Shown: positions 31,965-43,527 of the stretch, piece after piece
Numbering within the stretch: the first letter of the stretch is position 1
Layout of the letters: the number at the start of each line of letters is the position of its first letter
Assembly: GCA_944472135.2 (NCBI GenBank)
Contig: OX235270.1
Location: 146,149,632 to 146,213,631, forward strand
DNA from: Trichobilharzia regenti
Lineage: Eukaryota > Platyhelminthes > Trematoda > Strigeidida > Schistosomatidae
Reading direction: 5' to 3'
DNA length: 64,000 nt
Notes under the pieces: generated by a model
Databases searched by the model: none
What the model was told of the DNA's origin: nothing
What the model saw: only the letters and a program-made list of their open reading frames with translations
Program-made: the position numbers and the translations under genes

Positions 31965-32100
31965 TATTATTTCCTTGCGTTCCGAATGGAACATAGGGCT
32001 TCAACAACACGTCGCCACTTTGTTCTTTTTTCTGCCGTCCTCTTCAGTTGAGTTCACGATTGACCAAACTCGCTCATCTCTTCCTCACACGATCTCCTAC
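31965..32100 (-). mobile_element. RTE-B1 3' end
   Basis: The minus strand reads GTGTGAGGAAGAGATGAGCG, GAGGACGGCAGAAAAAAGAA and GTTGAAGCCCTATGTTCC, then ATTCGGAACGCAAGGAAAT, the B1 C-terminus and tail. Confidence 0.7.
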
Positions 32101-32485
32101 AGTATGAACAAAAAGATTCGAATTCTCAACACTATCACCAAGTTACTGAGTAGCTTCTACATGGTTGGGATAGTTGGTGAGTGTCTCGCCGAAAGCATCT
32201 TCATTAGGCTACTGCAAACTTTCATCATCGCCAGACTTCGATGGCTCGACATTGTAAATTGGATGACCAGCCGGTTGGGCATTGAGATAGAATAAGCAAC
32301 AGGAAACTTCGACAATGAACCGACAAAGAACCTGGAAATGGAGAGGGGTTGGAAGTACACTGAGTAAATCAATGAGTTCTCTGGGGGGTAGTAGAATGAA
32401 GGGAGGTAATGAATTGGGTGCCTGAGGATGACCCAGAGGAGATCATGTGAAAAGAAAATGAAAGGTAGGGGGGCGTGTTTAGAGT
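32101..32485 (+). mobile_element. RTE-B fragment, degenerate
   Basis: ATGAACAAAAAGATTCGAAT and TCTCAAC match the KIRIFN region. Further on are GGCTACTGCAAACTTTCATC (LLQTFI), GACTTCGATGGCTCGACATT (near RLRWLD) and, at the end, AGATCATGTGAAAAGAAAATG (RSCEKKM). The order is RTE-B, but heavy decay leaves no domain. Confidence 0.55.
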
Positions 32486-32985
32486 TAGAGTTCTTTAGAG
32501 TTAATTATTCAGAATATGAGTACACGAACAGTCTTCAAAAATAGGTTTTATCAATATATTTCTGAGAGATTCAAAAACAATGATCCAAAAGTTGATATTT
32601 TAGTCCTGAGTACCAGAAAGTTAAGCGTCTCAGAATACATGTTCCAGCAATCGGCTTCTAAGACACTGATCTCTGTCTACAGCTAGTTGTTGGTAGATTT
32701 CAACGAGCTTCGCTTTTTGATCAAATCTTGCTAGTTAGTGAAGAAATAAAAAGGACACTCAACGTGCATGCTAAACATTGAGTGCATAGACCAGTTCACT
32801 TGATTATCATTTTTATATCGATATATCTATGCCTCTAAATATTCGTCAAGTGCTCATCTAAATAGTGTGATTCACTGAAGAAATTATAGCACAGTTGCAT
32901 GTTTCGGTTTTGTCGTCCTTTTTGAGCTACATACTGTATTTGCGAATCTCTGTAGCTTCTTCTAAATGATATAATCAATTTTTGA
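32486..32985. other. Non-coding stretch
   Basis: No gene or element is recognised. Confidence 0.45.
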
Positions 32986-32987
32986 TG

Positions 32988-33366
32988 TAACAACAACCAG
33001 CACCAGTCACCATCAACGGAAGAGACTTAACAGAGGTTGCTTCCTTCACTTATCTGGGAAGCATCGTCTCAGCTACAGACGGATGGAACGGATGAAGGTG
33101 TCAAAGTCAGATGTCAGAATCGGAAAAGCAAAATACGCACACCTTCATTAACCCGAAACCAGTTTGGAAATATTCTGCTTTACTTAGCTGAAAAAGGGGA
33201 CAAAGATTTTGATTTTCAACACAAATATGAAGTCAGTCACTCAGTCCTACTATACGGGACAGAAACTCGGCAAGCGGGTCACGAAAAGTACTTACAACAG
33301 GTTGCAGACTTTCATCAATATCTGCTTCCGCTGCATAGTGTAAATCAAGTGGCCTGCCAGAAAGAA
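32988..33366 (+). mobile_element. RTE-B1 fragment, left of a nested insertion
   Basis: VTINGRDLTEVASFTYLGSI is encoded almost without change at 33005-33065. It is followed by TPSLTRNQFGNILL, DFQHKYEVSHSVLLYGTETR (the LLYG.ETW motif), HEKYLQQVADFHQYLLPL and CQKELL. It is cut at 33366 and resumes at 33789. Confidence 0.8.
33356..33366. repeat. Target-site duplication, left copy
   Basis: GCCAGAAAGAA, repeated exactly at 33789-33799. The sequence belongs to the interrupted RTE-B1 (codons for the QKE motif). Confidence 0.75.
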
Positions 33367-33788
33367 CTATTATAATTATTATGAATTCGTTTAATTCCTA
33401 GAGGAACATACAGCTTCAGCTGCACGTCTCCATTGCATTCAGTTCGCTGCTAGAGTTTTCATCCGGCTCCAAGTTTGCCCACACACTTTAATCTCCTCTT
33501 TGCATGACCTCCCTCAAGTCACCCCACTCTCGAACTGACGACCAACTCGCCACCCGCTCCCCTTTCGGCCTGGTTCCACTGGAGCAATGGTTTGTCTAGT
33601 GATGTCACTTGATTGTTTGTTTTCTCAGAGTATGGTCAATCCACCTCCATTTCTTCCCGCATATTTGTCGCGCAATTGGTTCCTTCTGGGTTGGTTCTTT
33701 GATTGTCAGAGATCCCTCCCTGTTGCTGATCTTTTCTGGCTGGTCACCTGATCTTGAGTAGCACTATGCGAAGACAGATGTTCATGAA
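33367..33788 (-). mobile_element. RTE-B2 3' fragment inserted in RTE-B1
   Basis: 422 bp, 5'-truncated. The minus strand starts in TTCATGAACATCTGTCTTCG (FINICLR) and runs through AAAGATCAGCAACAGGGAGG, GAAGAAATGGAGGTGGATTG (KKWRWI) and GTAGCTGCAGCTGAA-like tail codons to CTCTAGGAATTAAACG. It ends in an AT-rich tail (AATTCATAATAATTATAATA). The 11-bp duplication on both sides supports a target-primed insertion. Confidence 0.8.
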
Positions 33789-34030
33789 GCCAGAAAGAAT
33801 AAGAAACAATAAACTCTGACTGTCTGAGAACAAACCAACAAAGCAAGAGCCGATCGCTCAATAAATATGTAGGAGAAAGTGGAGATGGATGGATTGGGCA
33901 CACATTGATGATGAGGCCGTCGAACGACATAGCGCGCAATGTAAGCCATCGCTCGAGTGGGATCCCAGTGAGGAGCGACGAGTGGGTCGTTGTTGCTCGT
34001 TGGTGACATGAAGGAGATTGTGTGAATAAA
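33789..34030 (+). mobile_element. RTE-B1 fragment, right of the nested insertion
   Basis: It resumes with CCAGAAAGAATAAGAAACAA, then CAAATATGTAGG-type codons, GTGGAGATGGATGGATTGGG (WRWMDW), CGAGTGGGATCCCAGTGAGG and GACATGAAGGAGATTGTGTG. The C-terminal tail is missing. Confidence 0.75.
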
Positions 34031-34034
34031 TGAA

Positions 34035-35066
34035 ATAATAGTAGTAGTAATGATAATAATGCCAGTAGACAACGAATGGGAATCGATTCAAACACACGAC
34101 ACAGAGTAATGACCACCTGAAGCATTGTTTGACTTCATGAAACAAAATGATGATAACTACTAATGCTTGACTACTTACTGTAACCGTAGTTAGTTGTTAG
34201 TATTGCACTCGACTTTTTATAAATGGTGTGTATACTACTAATAAGGCGACGCTACATGCAAAAGTGAATTAAGATGTTAAATGATAATCTTTTTTTCATT
34301 AGACATGCTTGTCTGTTTAAAATGACGATGATTATGATGACGGTAATGCTAATGGTAGTTTATTGAATGAAAATGTTAGACATTACATTTATATAAACAA
34401 AAGATGAATGAAGCATTGGGTTTTAGGTTTCCATCACACACACATACACACACAGAGCCTCTCTGTATGTGTGTGTCTCACTGTTCCTCTTTGCTTTTAC
34501 ATTTACTGACTTTTTCACTATGCCTTACTGAAACATGCCTATATACATAGATCGACATAAAGTTTCACCACACTCTATAAGCATATACATATATCTTTTG
34601 TGTGTCTTAAATGAATAACGAGTCTTTTCTATAGAAACGCTGGAATCGCCACACACTCTCTCTCCCTCTCTCCCTGTCTCCTCAGTGATGAAGTCACTAA
34701 GAGAGTATGAAAATATTCTCTCCAAGCTTATTTACTTATTTTTCTCGTTGTTATTCTTTTTTTTGACTTTCTGAAATACTCTTCCAGTTTTATTATTTTT
34801 TAAAACTTTAGGAATGAGATGATGAAAATGAAGTCTTGTGTACAGAGTCCATATTAGGAAATCGGTTGTGTACTTGCACATAATGCATGTATGCGTGTGT
34901 GTGTGTGTGTAAGTGTTTGGCATGCACTTAAAGACGAGTGATTGAGTCGAATACTTAACACACACTAAGAGCAAAAACACTATTTTGAAAGAAAAAAAAC
35001 TACAACAACAATAAACTCCTCTCTTCTCTTGTCTTATCCTCTTTTTTATAACTATGTCAGTAATCG

Positions 35067-35105
<39 letters not shown>

Positions 35106-36940
35106 TCCATTACCATGATTTTTCTAATGTGTATATACACTTGGAATTCACTTTTAATAGTGTTATTTACTTTACTTTTACTTTAATTGTTCTAACTCCT
35201 CCTTACACAACTCAGCCTCTCTTGTAGCTTAGTGTAGACACCGGCCCATCCCACCCTTTTTCTTTCTTTTCATTGTTACTGTCGTTAAAAGCACTGTATA
35301 TATATATATATATTGCTATATTTATGTGCTCAAGACAGTCAAAAAAATAACAATAATTTTGAATTCACTTATTGTCCATTCTAAATAAACTTTAAATTAG
35401 ATTGATGTATCCATAGCTGAATACTGGCTGAGTACATGTTCATCCATCCACCTATCGCTACACACCTATCTATCCATCCAGCTATCTATCTAATTTCTGA
35501 GTTCTTTGTTAATGTACTCATACACATACACACAGGCAAAACACACACTGAAATGAAACTCTTGAGCCAGCAGTTTCATCTGCACAACGAAAAACTTTTG
35601 CATTAGCAGTATAATAACATGAAGTTTCTTTTATTTTTCCTGCATTTTATCATTATTGTTTTTCAAATATGTATATATTTAAAAAAAAACATTTCTCTAA
35701 AAAGAAAGAGAATAATGGAAGATTAAATTTTGAGTATGTAAATTCAGACACTATTAACAATAATAATAATATTCCCAAATACTCCATGTCAGAATTCCAT
35801 TAGGCGTGTAGATAACAATAATAATAAGTAATAATAATAATAACAACAATAAAACTGATTGGTCCCAATTCCTATTCTGCCTATGTGGTGTATATTCACT
35901 CAATCTACGGCTCAGAGGCATGCGCACACACAGTTTCAGACAACTAGATGCAGTCGTGTTTTTGCGTCTTCTTTTCTTTTCGTCTTTTTTCTCCTCTGAG
36001 ATAGAACCTACGACAAGTGAGATTGTGATACTGGGGGTATATACTGTAGCATACATACTAAGTGATTTAATGGTGTTTAAATATGATGTCTTAAAAGTTA
36101 ACTGTCAGAAATTATTTCATTTCCCGCTCTGTCTCTCTCTCTCTACTTTGTCTTCCAGTTGAACAATTTCAAATTGTTATCCCTGTTTTCGTATTAACAT
36201 GTTTTTAATTCATCCATTCCACTCTCTGTTACTTACTACAAAACACATGCAGTATGAAGCGAAAGAAGGATGAGATACACACGGGGAAAGGTATATTGGT
36301 AGAAAGTAGACTACTGCATGTTCAATTGTTCCAAGACTTTATTGTTTGTTTAAATTGATTAATAAAATGGGTTATTTGTTCGTTTCCTTGTTTGTTTGCT
36401 TGCTTGTTTAAGTGAACAGAATGCAAGTGAAATTAGTAAATTTTTAAGTTTAATTTCTTTAGAGACTGACTGTCTGTCTTCTACTCAACTCTTCTTGTCT
36501 CTATCCCAACCACCCTCTTCATTCTTCATTTTAACCAAACCAAGTGGAGAAAAAGCTTTTAACGTGCAAAAAATCAATTTTTGTTTAGAAGGAATTAATG
36601 AATTACTATGCAAAAAGTAATAGTAATAATAATAATGATAATAGTAATTACTACTATTATTATGATTATAAAAAATTGATTTCTTTGTCTATTTTTAAGT
36701 GTTTTGTAGCTACTGGGCATAATGATTGAGGCAAGCAGATTTTCAGTGTTTGAAAACTTTCCATTCATTATAGCTGGTTGAACTTTAAAGTGGAATTTTT
36801 TTTTTAAATGGCGTGGATGAATTTAAAAACTTTATTCTCATTTAATAGTTTTGTGTAATTTACTCCTTCATATGAAACAGGCGTTGAGTTAATTGACTTT
36901 CTGTCTCATTAACAGTTAGCAGATTTAAACCGCATTTATT
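34035..36940. other. Long non-coding stretch
   Basis: 2.9 kb with no gene or recognisable element, the longest plain region in the window with 43.2-45.2 and 60.2-62.3 kb. Tracts: (GT)n at 34895-34911, (TAA)n at 35070-35104, (TA)n at 35297-35312 and (TAA)n near 35759-35840. Open frames are low complexity. Confidence 0.5.
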
Positions 36941-36944
36941 TCTG

Positions 36945-37040
36945 CAATAGTATGCCTACTGAGTAGCACTCGCTTACCTGGGAGACGCTGATCGTTTCAA
37001 CTATAGACGACGGCACAGATAACAATGCCAATAACCCTTC
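36945..37040 (+). mobile_element. RTE-B short fragment
   Basis: CTTACCTGGGAGACGCTGAT and CGTTTCAACTATAGACGACG match the TYLGSIVSTTDD segment of RTE-B. It directly precedes PLE-a copy 2. Confidence 0.5.
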
Positions 37041-37044
37041 CTAC

Positions 37045-38222
37045 CTATAATTAAACCAAAAGTTGGGTTACGTTACGTGGATGAAACATTTGTAATAATT
37101 AAAAGAAATGTGATTTGGAATACACCCGTAAATTATTAAACGACATCAATTCACAAGAGGAGAAGAAGAATTAGATGCCAACAAAATCCCATTTCTAGAT
37201 GTCTTAATCAGGAGAACTAACACAAGAAATTTAGATACACAAGTATATAGAAAATCAACTCACACACACACAGATCAAACACTCAACTATACTAGCAATA
37301 ATCCAATCACTCACTTACAAAAGAAACTGTGTGTAGACATTGTTTAAAAGAATTCAAACACACTGTAGCACTCCAGAGTTGAAAAGAATGGAAGAGAAAT
37401 ACCTACAGATGGTCTTCAAGAAGAATGGATATCCACAAAATTTCATCGAAAAGTGTTTAAAGTAGAATCAAAGCACCAACAAAGGACCATCATCAAAGAC
37501 CACAAGAAAATTCATCCTACCATACATGAAAAATATCTCTGAAATAACAGCTAGAATATTGAAACCGTTTGATATAGATATAGCACACAAGCCGACCAGC
37601 CAACACAATCAATTCATTCGATATTGTGCCGACCGAAGGATCCAACAGAGAAAGAAGATATAATTAACACCATTGACGAAATAAACTGTATGAACTCTAA
37701 CCGCCATTACTTTGGTCAAAGTGGGCTTCCCCTCGAATCAGAATCCAAGAACACAAATTAACTGTGAAAAGACATGATATATATTCCTGTTTCATACCAG
37801 TGCACATAGACAATTATGGACACCAATTTGATTGGGATAATGTCGAGATTTTAAACAGAGGAAACCCAAATGAGCCAGAGAATTCCTAGAAGCCTGGTAC
37901 TCAAACGAATATGCAATTAACAAACACGTTAATATAGACCAAATATATCAACTAATAAAAAGTAAATCATGTGACGAGAAAGTTTAAAATCCAAGTCAAT
38001 AGAAAATGATGAATGCATATGTGAATATGGTTACCGGGAGACGCAATTCTACCACTCATGGAAAAAATTTAAATGAGTTCACTTTATGCTAAAAATTGCG
38101 CTGAAAGGGGTTGTTGTCCAGAAGGGGGACGACGAAAGCTCCACAATCGAAGCAACCAGCTCAGATAACACTTATAAATGCAAATCATCCACCTGTGCTA
38201 AAATCTTCTCTATTATTTCAAT
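37045..38222 (+). mobile_element. PLE-a (Penelope-like element), copy 2
   Basis: It extends further upstream than copy 1 and includes the reverse transcriptase catalytic box as YVDETFVIIKR (canonical YVDD changed to YVDE) near 37075-37105. It then has the same series as copy 1: a TREEEELDANKIPFLDV region, the same TTGTTTAAAAG stop, the CRPKDPTE linker, a decayed GIY-YIG, DIYSCFIPVHIDNYGHQFDW and the terminal block. At the right it runs on through AACCAGCTCAGATAACAC to CTTCTCTATTATTTC, which matches the start of the PLE-a block at 62335. The two copies are nearly identical over about 1 kb. Confidence 0.85.
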
Positions 38223-38279
38223 ACCAAACCAGCAAACATTACAAAAGGAGAAGAAACAGATCTTCGTCAATCCTTAATC

Positions 38280-38745
38280 AGTGTGGAAATCGATTGTACT
38301 CAACACAGGGAAGAAATATCACCGTTCTAAATAGTAATGTCAGGTGAAATATCGCTCATTTATGGTTTAGAGACTTGGTGAAGAGCTTATTCTAACAGGT
38401 TACACTTGCCTTCATTGGTTTGATAATGAAAATCAAATGGTTAAATTCACGACCTGAAAGGGTAACCAACAATGGAACGAAACAAGAATCTATTACCCAA
38501 CAAATATGCAGAAGGAAATGGAGATGGATTGGACTCACGCTGACTAGACTGGTGAGTGACATCATGTTTCAAGCCGTTGAGTGAACGTCAAATACGAAGT
38601 GACAGGTCGGTTGTGTGAAAGTGATATGGAGATTGAGAGTTTATGACTAGACGTAGAGTTACCTAAGATAGACACCAGTGAACATGGTGCAGCAATGAGG
38701 TACTGCTGAATCCCTGTGACCTATCAGGAACAAAAAGAAATGATA
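38280..38745 (+). mobile_element. RTE-B1 fragment
   Basis: Blocks in order: TATGGTTTAGAGACTTGGTG (YGLETW), AATCAAATGGTTAAATTC (IKWLNS), CAACAAATATGCAGAAGG and AAATGGAGATGGATTGGAC (QQICRRKWRWIG). They are followed by GATATGGAGATTGAGAG and a tail GCTGAATCCCTGTGACC. Stops and frameshifts throughout. Confidence 0.7.
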
Positions 38746-38784
38746 GCGATAATAATCCCCTTCCTTAAGTATTGGATTTGTAGG

Positions 38785-39078
38785 GAATTTGTTTGATTAC
38801 ATGAAGGATTTCATTACGAGCTGACATCAGTTAGAGAACCACTGGAAAAACTGAGAGTACTGGACAGGTGTTTCCGTTGTCCCAGTTTGGGACTCTTCAT
38901 CAGTACGCACCCACCGACGGGGTTCGGACCCAGGACATTCTGGTTATAAGGCGAGCTGGCTCGTAGACCGTTGAGCCACTGGAACTCGATCCAATGGTCC
39001 TTGAATTCTAACTTCTGCCAATTCATGACATAGCGCGACCATTTCGCAATGTCTTCTTCGATGATTTACTGCCTCATC
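38785..39078 (-). mobile_element. HHR element, minus copy of a head-to-head pair
   Basis: The minus strand has a head with GAATTGGCAGAAGTTAGAAT, the tRNA-like CCAGTGGCTCAACGGTC and CCTGGGTCCGAACCCCG. The ribozyme has stem I GTACTG/CAGTAC, core ATGAAGA (family CTGAAGA, so C3 is lost), stem II GTCCC/GGGAC, an AACG insertion before GAAA, and CACCTGTCCAGTACTC. The tail TTTTCCAGTGGTTCTCTAAC is complete. It abuts a plus-strand copy at about 39080. Confidence 0.75.
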
Positions 39079-39079
39079 T

Positions 39080-39215
39080 TCAACCGGGTTCGAACCCCGG
39101 TGGGTGCGTACTGATGAAAAGTCCCAAACTAGGACGGAGGAAACAGCTGTCCAGTACTCCTAGGTTTTCTAGTGGTTCTCTAAATGATGTCAGCTCCTGA
39201 TGATATCCTCCAAGT
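39080..39215 (+). mobile_element. HHR element, plus copy of the pair, 5'-truncated
   Basis: It begins in the B-box part (GGGTTCGAACCCCGGTGGG), then GTACTG ATGAAAA GTCCCAAACTAGGAC, a GGAG insertion, GAAACAGCTGTCCAGTACTC and the tail. Core positions are changed (C3 to A, G8 to A), so cleavage is not expected. Confidence 0.7.
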
Positions 39216-39424
39216 AATTTCCTTTCTGTTATCACTGTTTTGGCCTTCAAGTTTTGTATTTTGTTGAAAGAAACTAACATTTCGCTGTAGACTTCATCTT
39301 TAGTTTCATTTACCGGGGAAGGTTTTTAGCTTTAATGAACTGGGATTCAAGCTAATTTAATCAAGTTCTGTGATTTCGAAGACTATGTATGATCTTTTGC
39401 AGAGTATCTCCTCTTCCTTATTAT

Positions 39425-39670
39425 TTATTAATTTGTTTTATTCCTTTCCGTTCCCAGTTGAAAAATATGGCTTCAAACTAGAGCTTTGAAGTCTCACTAG
39501 CAGTTGGATTTTTACGGAATACGATTGCTAGCCTCACTCCCAACCTCCCCTCTTTACCAGTCGTGTTACGAGCTAAGCGCGGTAAAGGAGTAAGTCGGTG
39601 GCCGGGAATCGAACTCCATACTATTTGTTTGATTGGCCAGTGCTCTACCACCACTGAAACACCGACGCAA
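39425..39670 (-). mobile_element. SINE-3 (tRNA-derived)
   Basis: The minus strand has TGCGTCGGTGTTTCAGTGGT (A box), GAGTTCGATTCCCGGCCAC (B box), CGACTTACTCCTTTACCGCG, AAAGAGGGGAGGTTGGGAGT and GAGGCTAGCAATCGTATTCC. It ends with GTTTGAAGCCATATTTTTCA, a worn RTE-B-like tail. Confidence 0.7.
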
Positions 39671-40082
39671 CTGTCTTCTGTTGAGATCCCTTCTAATGCA
39701 GACAGAATCCTTGTGATAAGCGGGTGCTTTGAATTCTCCACTAACATTTAGAACGTTTGACAAGATATTCATGCGAATGAATGCATACATGATATTGTTT
39801 TATATGTTCTAGACATTCCGTGTAATCACAGTGAATATTCTCGAACATACTCTCTGTATAAATATATTATCTCTGCATCCTTCACTACTAAAATTGCCTT
39901 ATCTGTTTTTACAAAAAAGGGTAATTGAAAGCTATGTAACGATGTTGTTCCCGACTAAAATATGATCGATTATCATTATTTTATTTGAAGATTCTGCCCA
40001 AGGAGTGAATACCTTGCAATGGAACCCACTGAAAATGCTGTATTGTGTGCAGACGCATTTTCCAGAACTATTATTATTGTAT
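39671..40082. other. Non-coding stretch
   Basis: No gene or element is recognised. Confidence 0.45.
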
Positions 40083-41000
40083 TATTGTTCCGTTAGGTTC
40101 CTAGTGGAACATGGGGCTTCAACTGCACGTCTCCACTTGCTTCTGTCTTATGCTGTACTTTTCACCTGTATCCATGTTAGTCCATACTGTTTCAACTCCT
40201 CTTCACACTATCTCCTTCATGTCACCCTTTCACTGATGTCCCACTCACCGCTTCCCTTTCGACCTGGTTCCACTCGAGGAATGGCCTGACGCGCGCGCGA
40301 TGTCACTCAGAGGCGGCCTCCTCAGCGAGTGTCCAATCCATCTCCATTTTCCCCTCCATATTTGTTGGGCGATTGCTTCTTGTTTTGTTTGTTCCCCCAT
40401 AGTTTCTTGTTGGTAATTCTTTCCGGCCAGGCCATCTGATCTTCAGTATAGAGCGAAGACAGTTGGTTGTTGATGAAGGTCTGCAACAGACTGTTGGAAA
40501 TATTCTTTGTGACCCGCCCGCCAAGTTTCTGATCCGCATAGAAGAACTGACTGACTTGACGGTGTTTGTATTGAAAATCCGACCGAATTTTGTTGTTGAT
40601 GCAGAGTAACGAAGATTTCCAGATTGGTTTCATGTTGATGAATGTGTTTCTCGCCCCCCTCCCCGATGATTCTCGATTCGACACTCTCCTCCGTTCCGAC
40701 TTCCTGTAGTTGAGACAATGCTCCCTAGATAAGTGAATGATGAAGTAACCTCTTTCAAATCCCTCCCGTTGATGGTGATTGTGATGGTGCTGGATGTTGC
40801 TGTTGTTGTTGTTGGTTGGTTGGTTATTTTCATAACCTACGTCTTGTTCACTTGGAGTCCTGTCTTCACCGGCTGCTTCTTCGACCAGTTTGTCGGTTTT
40901 CGCTTGTAAGTCTTAGATTTTGTGTGTGTGACATCAAACATAAATCATCCACGCGCGAAATCCAGGTCTTCTAGGTTCTTCACGTCGGTTCAGGATATCT
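40083..41000 (-). mobile_element. RTE-B1 fragment
   Basis: The minus strand has a worn LEDLDFA block near 40965-40990 (catalytic FADD lost by an insertion), TGLQVNKT, a CAACAACAACAAC tract, ITINGRDLKEVTSSFTYLGS, IVSTTG, QSVLLCGSETWRAGHKEYFQ, an IKMAW-type block, and GENGDGLDTR. The tail is GTTGAAGCCCCATGTTCC then ACTAGGAACCTAACGG. The order and the B1-type tail identify it. Confidence 0.8.
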
Positions 41001-41024
41001 CTGGGCTAATATTATTATTATAAC

Positions 41025-41215
41025 CGTTGCACAACATGGGAGTACTGGACAGCTGTTTTGTCATCGTAGTTTGGGACTCTTCGTCAGTACGCACCTACAG
41101 TTAGGGCTTGAACCCAGGACCTTCCGGTTACACGGTGAGCTAGATCGTGGGCCACTAAGCCACTGGGAACCAACTCAATAACCATCCCATGTATTCTAAC
41201 TTTTCCCGAGGTTTT
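41025..41215 (-). mobile_element. HHR element, tail missing
   Basis: The minus strand has TTCCCAGTGGCTTAGTGGCC and GGTCCTGGGTTCAAGCCC (tRNA-like), then GTACTG ACGAAGA GTCCCAAACTACGAT, an inserted GACA, AAACAGCTGTCCAGTACTCC. Stem I, stem III and the cleavage triplet are intact, but C3 and U4 of the core are changed and GAAA is displaced. Confidence 0.7.
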
Positions 41216-41585
41216 TGGTTAAATCTAAGTTTATTTTCTGCATCAGTTACTGTTAGTATTCCAGTCTCTGACAACGACATTAAATGTTATTACTAGTAAG
41301 TGTTTATAGAATGGTAGCGAACTATGTCCGAGTTCAAATGAGCAAAACCATAGTTCGGTCTGCATTTGAGCGATAGAACTTATGAAGCATTTGACATCTC
41401 ATAATGACCAAGCCAGATTATGTATTGAATGATACATTTTTTTAAAACTACTTCCAACTTCTCAGGTATTGGTACTGTAGGGTTTTCTGTTTGATTGGTT
41501 GGTGGATGTCATCAGAAAAATTATACAAGTTTATGGTAGAAAAAAGATCCTCTTCATCTGCACCAGTATTGTTCAAAACAGTTAT
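41216..41585. other. Non-coding stretch
   Basis: TGTTTGATTGGTTGGTGGAT at about 41490-41510 resembles the HHR-element tail in complement. Otherwise nothing is recognised. Confidence 0.4.
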
Positions 41586-41589
41586 TCCG

Positions 41590-41765
41590 TATGCAGTACG
41601 GATAAAAAGAAAACTGTCATGACAGGACTTCAAGCGAACATGGGAGAGGTTGAGATCATGAAGGTGACTAACATAATAGGCAGTATCGCCTCAGCTACAG
41701 ATGACGGAACGAATCAGGAGGTCATAGCCAGCTAGGATTGTACGAGAAAGACAAGGGTTGACTTT
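41590..41765 (+). mobile_element. RTE-B short fragment
   Basis: TGLQANMGEVEIMKVTN and IIGSIASATDDGTNQEVIAS are the segment between FADD and the thumb of RTE-B (normally TGLQVN.GKTE.MK and LGSIVSTTDDGT). No tail. Confidence 0.6.
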
Positions 41766-42150
41766 TTCTTTCTCTCTCTTTTTGAGATGTTTGATCGGAT
41801 CAAAGGCAGGTAACCAGAATTTCCATCTATCAAAATGTTGCTTAAACTCTTCTGCATTTCCTATTGTTTTAATCATACATTTATATCACATGACCACGGC
41901 ATGAATACGCGCAGATATTTAATCAGCCTTCAAGAAAAACGTTCTGCAGTAGCTGGAGGAAATGAAGAAAAAATGCAGAATTGGTTCTGTCTTCATATGA
42001 AACAACACTACGTCACGTGAGATACTTCAAATTATTACTTCACTTGTAAATTCTGTATTTATCTTTTTAAATATTTTGGAAATAAATCCACTTAAAATTT
42101 CTGTGCTATATGTTCACATATTGTCTGAATTAAAGCTTTATAATTATTGA
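41766..42150. other. Non-coding stretch
   Basis: No gene or element is recognised. The frames at 41835-42020 have no motif. Confidence 0.4.
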
Positions 42151-42152
42151 TT

Positions 42153-42640
42153 GGTTAGAAATTAATGTGGAAATCGGATGCACAGATGAGCACAAAAATA
42201 AACAACATTCGGATTTTCAACATTAATTGCAAGTCAGTAGTCACTCAGCGCTTCTATGTGGTTCACAGACTTGTTGACCACGTCACCAAAGGCATTTCCA
42301 ACAGGCTATTGCAGAATTTTATCAACACCTTCCTTCACCGACTCCACACTCAATATCGGAGGTCCGACGACAAAGGGTTAGGAACAAGGAAACTCTGTCA
42401 GAGAACCAGGAGGCGAGAACCTACTGTTCAACAAATGTGTTGGAGAAGATGGAGATGGATTGGAGACATGTTGATGAGACGGCTGGGTGACACGACACGA
42501 TATGGTGGTTCTCAATTTGTACCGTAATAGCTCGAAACTAGTTAGCAGTGTGAGAGTGACATTGGGGAGATTGTGTGATGAAGAGATGAGAGCTGATGGG
42601 CAGTTGTGGAGCAGATAAACAGGACTACATAGAACAGAAT
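42153..42640 (+). mobile_element. RTE-B1 fragment, inverted twin of 49710-50260
   Basis: An uninterrupted 120-codon frame (42165-42527) reads INNIRIFNINCKSVVTQRFY, VDHVTKGISNRLLQNFINTF, REPTVQQMCWRRWRWIGDML and RLGDTTRYGG. It is followed by LREIV-type codons and GCTGATGGGCAGTTG. The usual LLYGSETW has become QRFYVVHRLV. The same open frame occurs on the minus strand at 49881-50318 with almost no change. No catalytic domain is included. Confidence 0.8.
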
Positions 42641-42980
42641 CAAATGAAGGTAATATAATATATTTGTTTACAATCCTTTTTGCAGGAAACGTTGATCAAC
42701 ACTACCTTAAGAATTACGGAAATAAAGCCGCATCCGATGTATACTTCTCCTTGATTTTTTTCCAATGGGAGTTTAATCTCAGGACTATAAAGTTTCGTTA
42801 CTCTGACTTAACGAATCACGCATCGCAGTAAAGTGGTATTATCAAACGTCTGCATCTTATTATACAGCAGAAAAAATCCTTCAACGTAATCCGGTAGTAT
42901 AACTGGCACTTATCAAGGCTGGTCAATAAAATTTCCAAAAATCCATCAATTGAGCACTACATTTATTATCAGACTGGAAC
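42641..42980. other. Non-coding stretch
   Basis: No gene or element is recognised. Confidence 0.4.
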
Positions 42981-42984
42981 CCTT

Positions 42985-43205
42985 ATTTAGTTTTCAAGAT
43001 CGATGACTAAATGACTTCCATTAGAGAACTTTTCAAAGTCGCTGGAGATTATTGGACAGCTATTTCGTTCTTGTTCGAGACTATTCAGCAATACGCACCC
43101 ATGAACTCATCAGGTGGCGAACTCAGGACCTTCAGGTTTATAAGGCGAACTATCATACTATTCAGTCGGTGGGATGTAGTCCGGTCAACCGGCAATTATA
43201 ACTTT
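42985..43205 (-). mobile_element. HHR element, degenerate
   Basis: The minus strand has the tRNA-like CGACTGAATAGTATGATAG and AACCTGAAGGTCCTGAG, then GTATTG CTGAATA GTCTCGAACAAGAAC GAAA TAGCTGTCCAATAA. Most ribozyme parts are in register, but G8 of the core is U and stem II is mispaired. The tail TTGAAAAGTTCTCTAATGG follows. Confidence 0.65.
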
Positions 43206-43467
43206 GTGTGTAGTTGTTAATGCCATCTGTCTAGGTGTCCCAACCCATGGTAAAACAACCTTTGCATTATTCTCTTTTCTATTAGACGCGGCTTAGTTGA
43301 CTTCGACTCTTGCAAATGATATAGTCGGTGTAACAGAGGTGTATATAAAGATAGAAAAAGACAGATGACAGAAGGAATTCCGAAGTTCAGTAGCGTTAAA
43401 CAGCGAGGACAAGAGACAACATGGATTCGCTTATATCAACCTAAAGCTCTATGTTATTATTAGTAGG

Positions 43468-43527
<60 letters not shown>

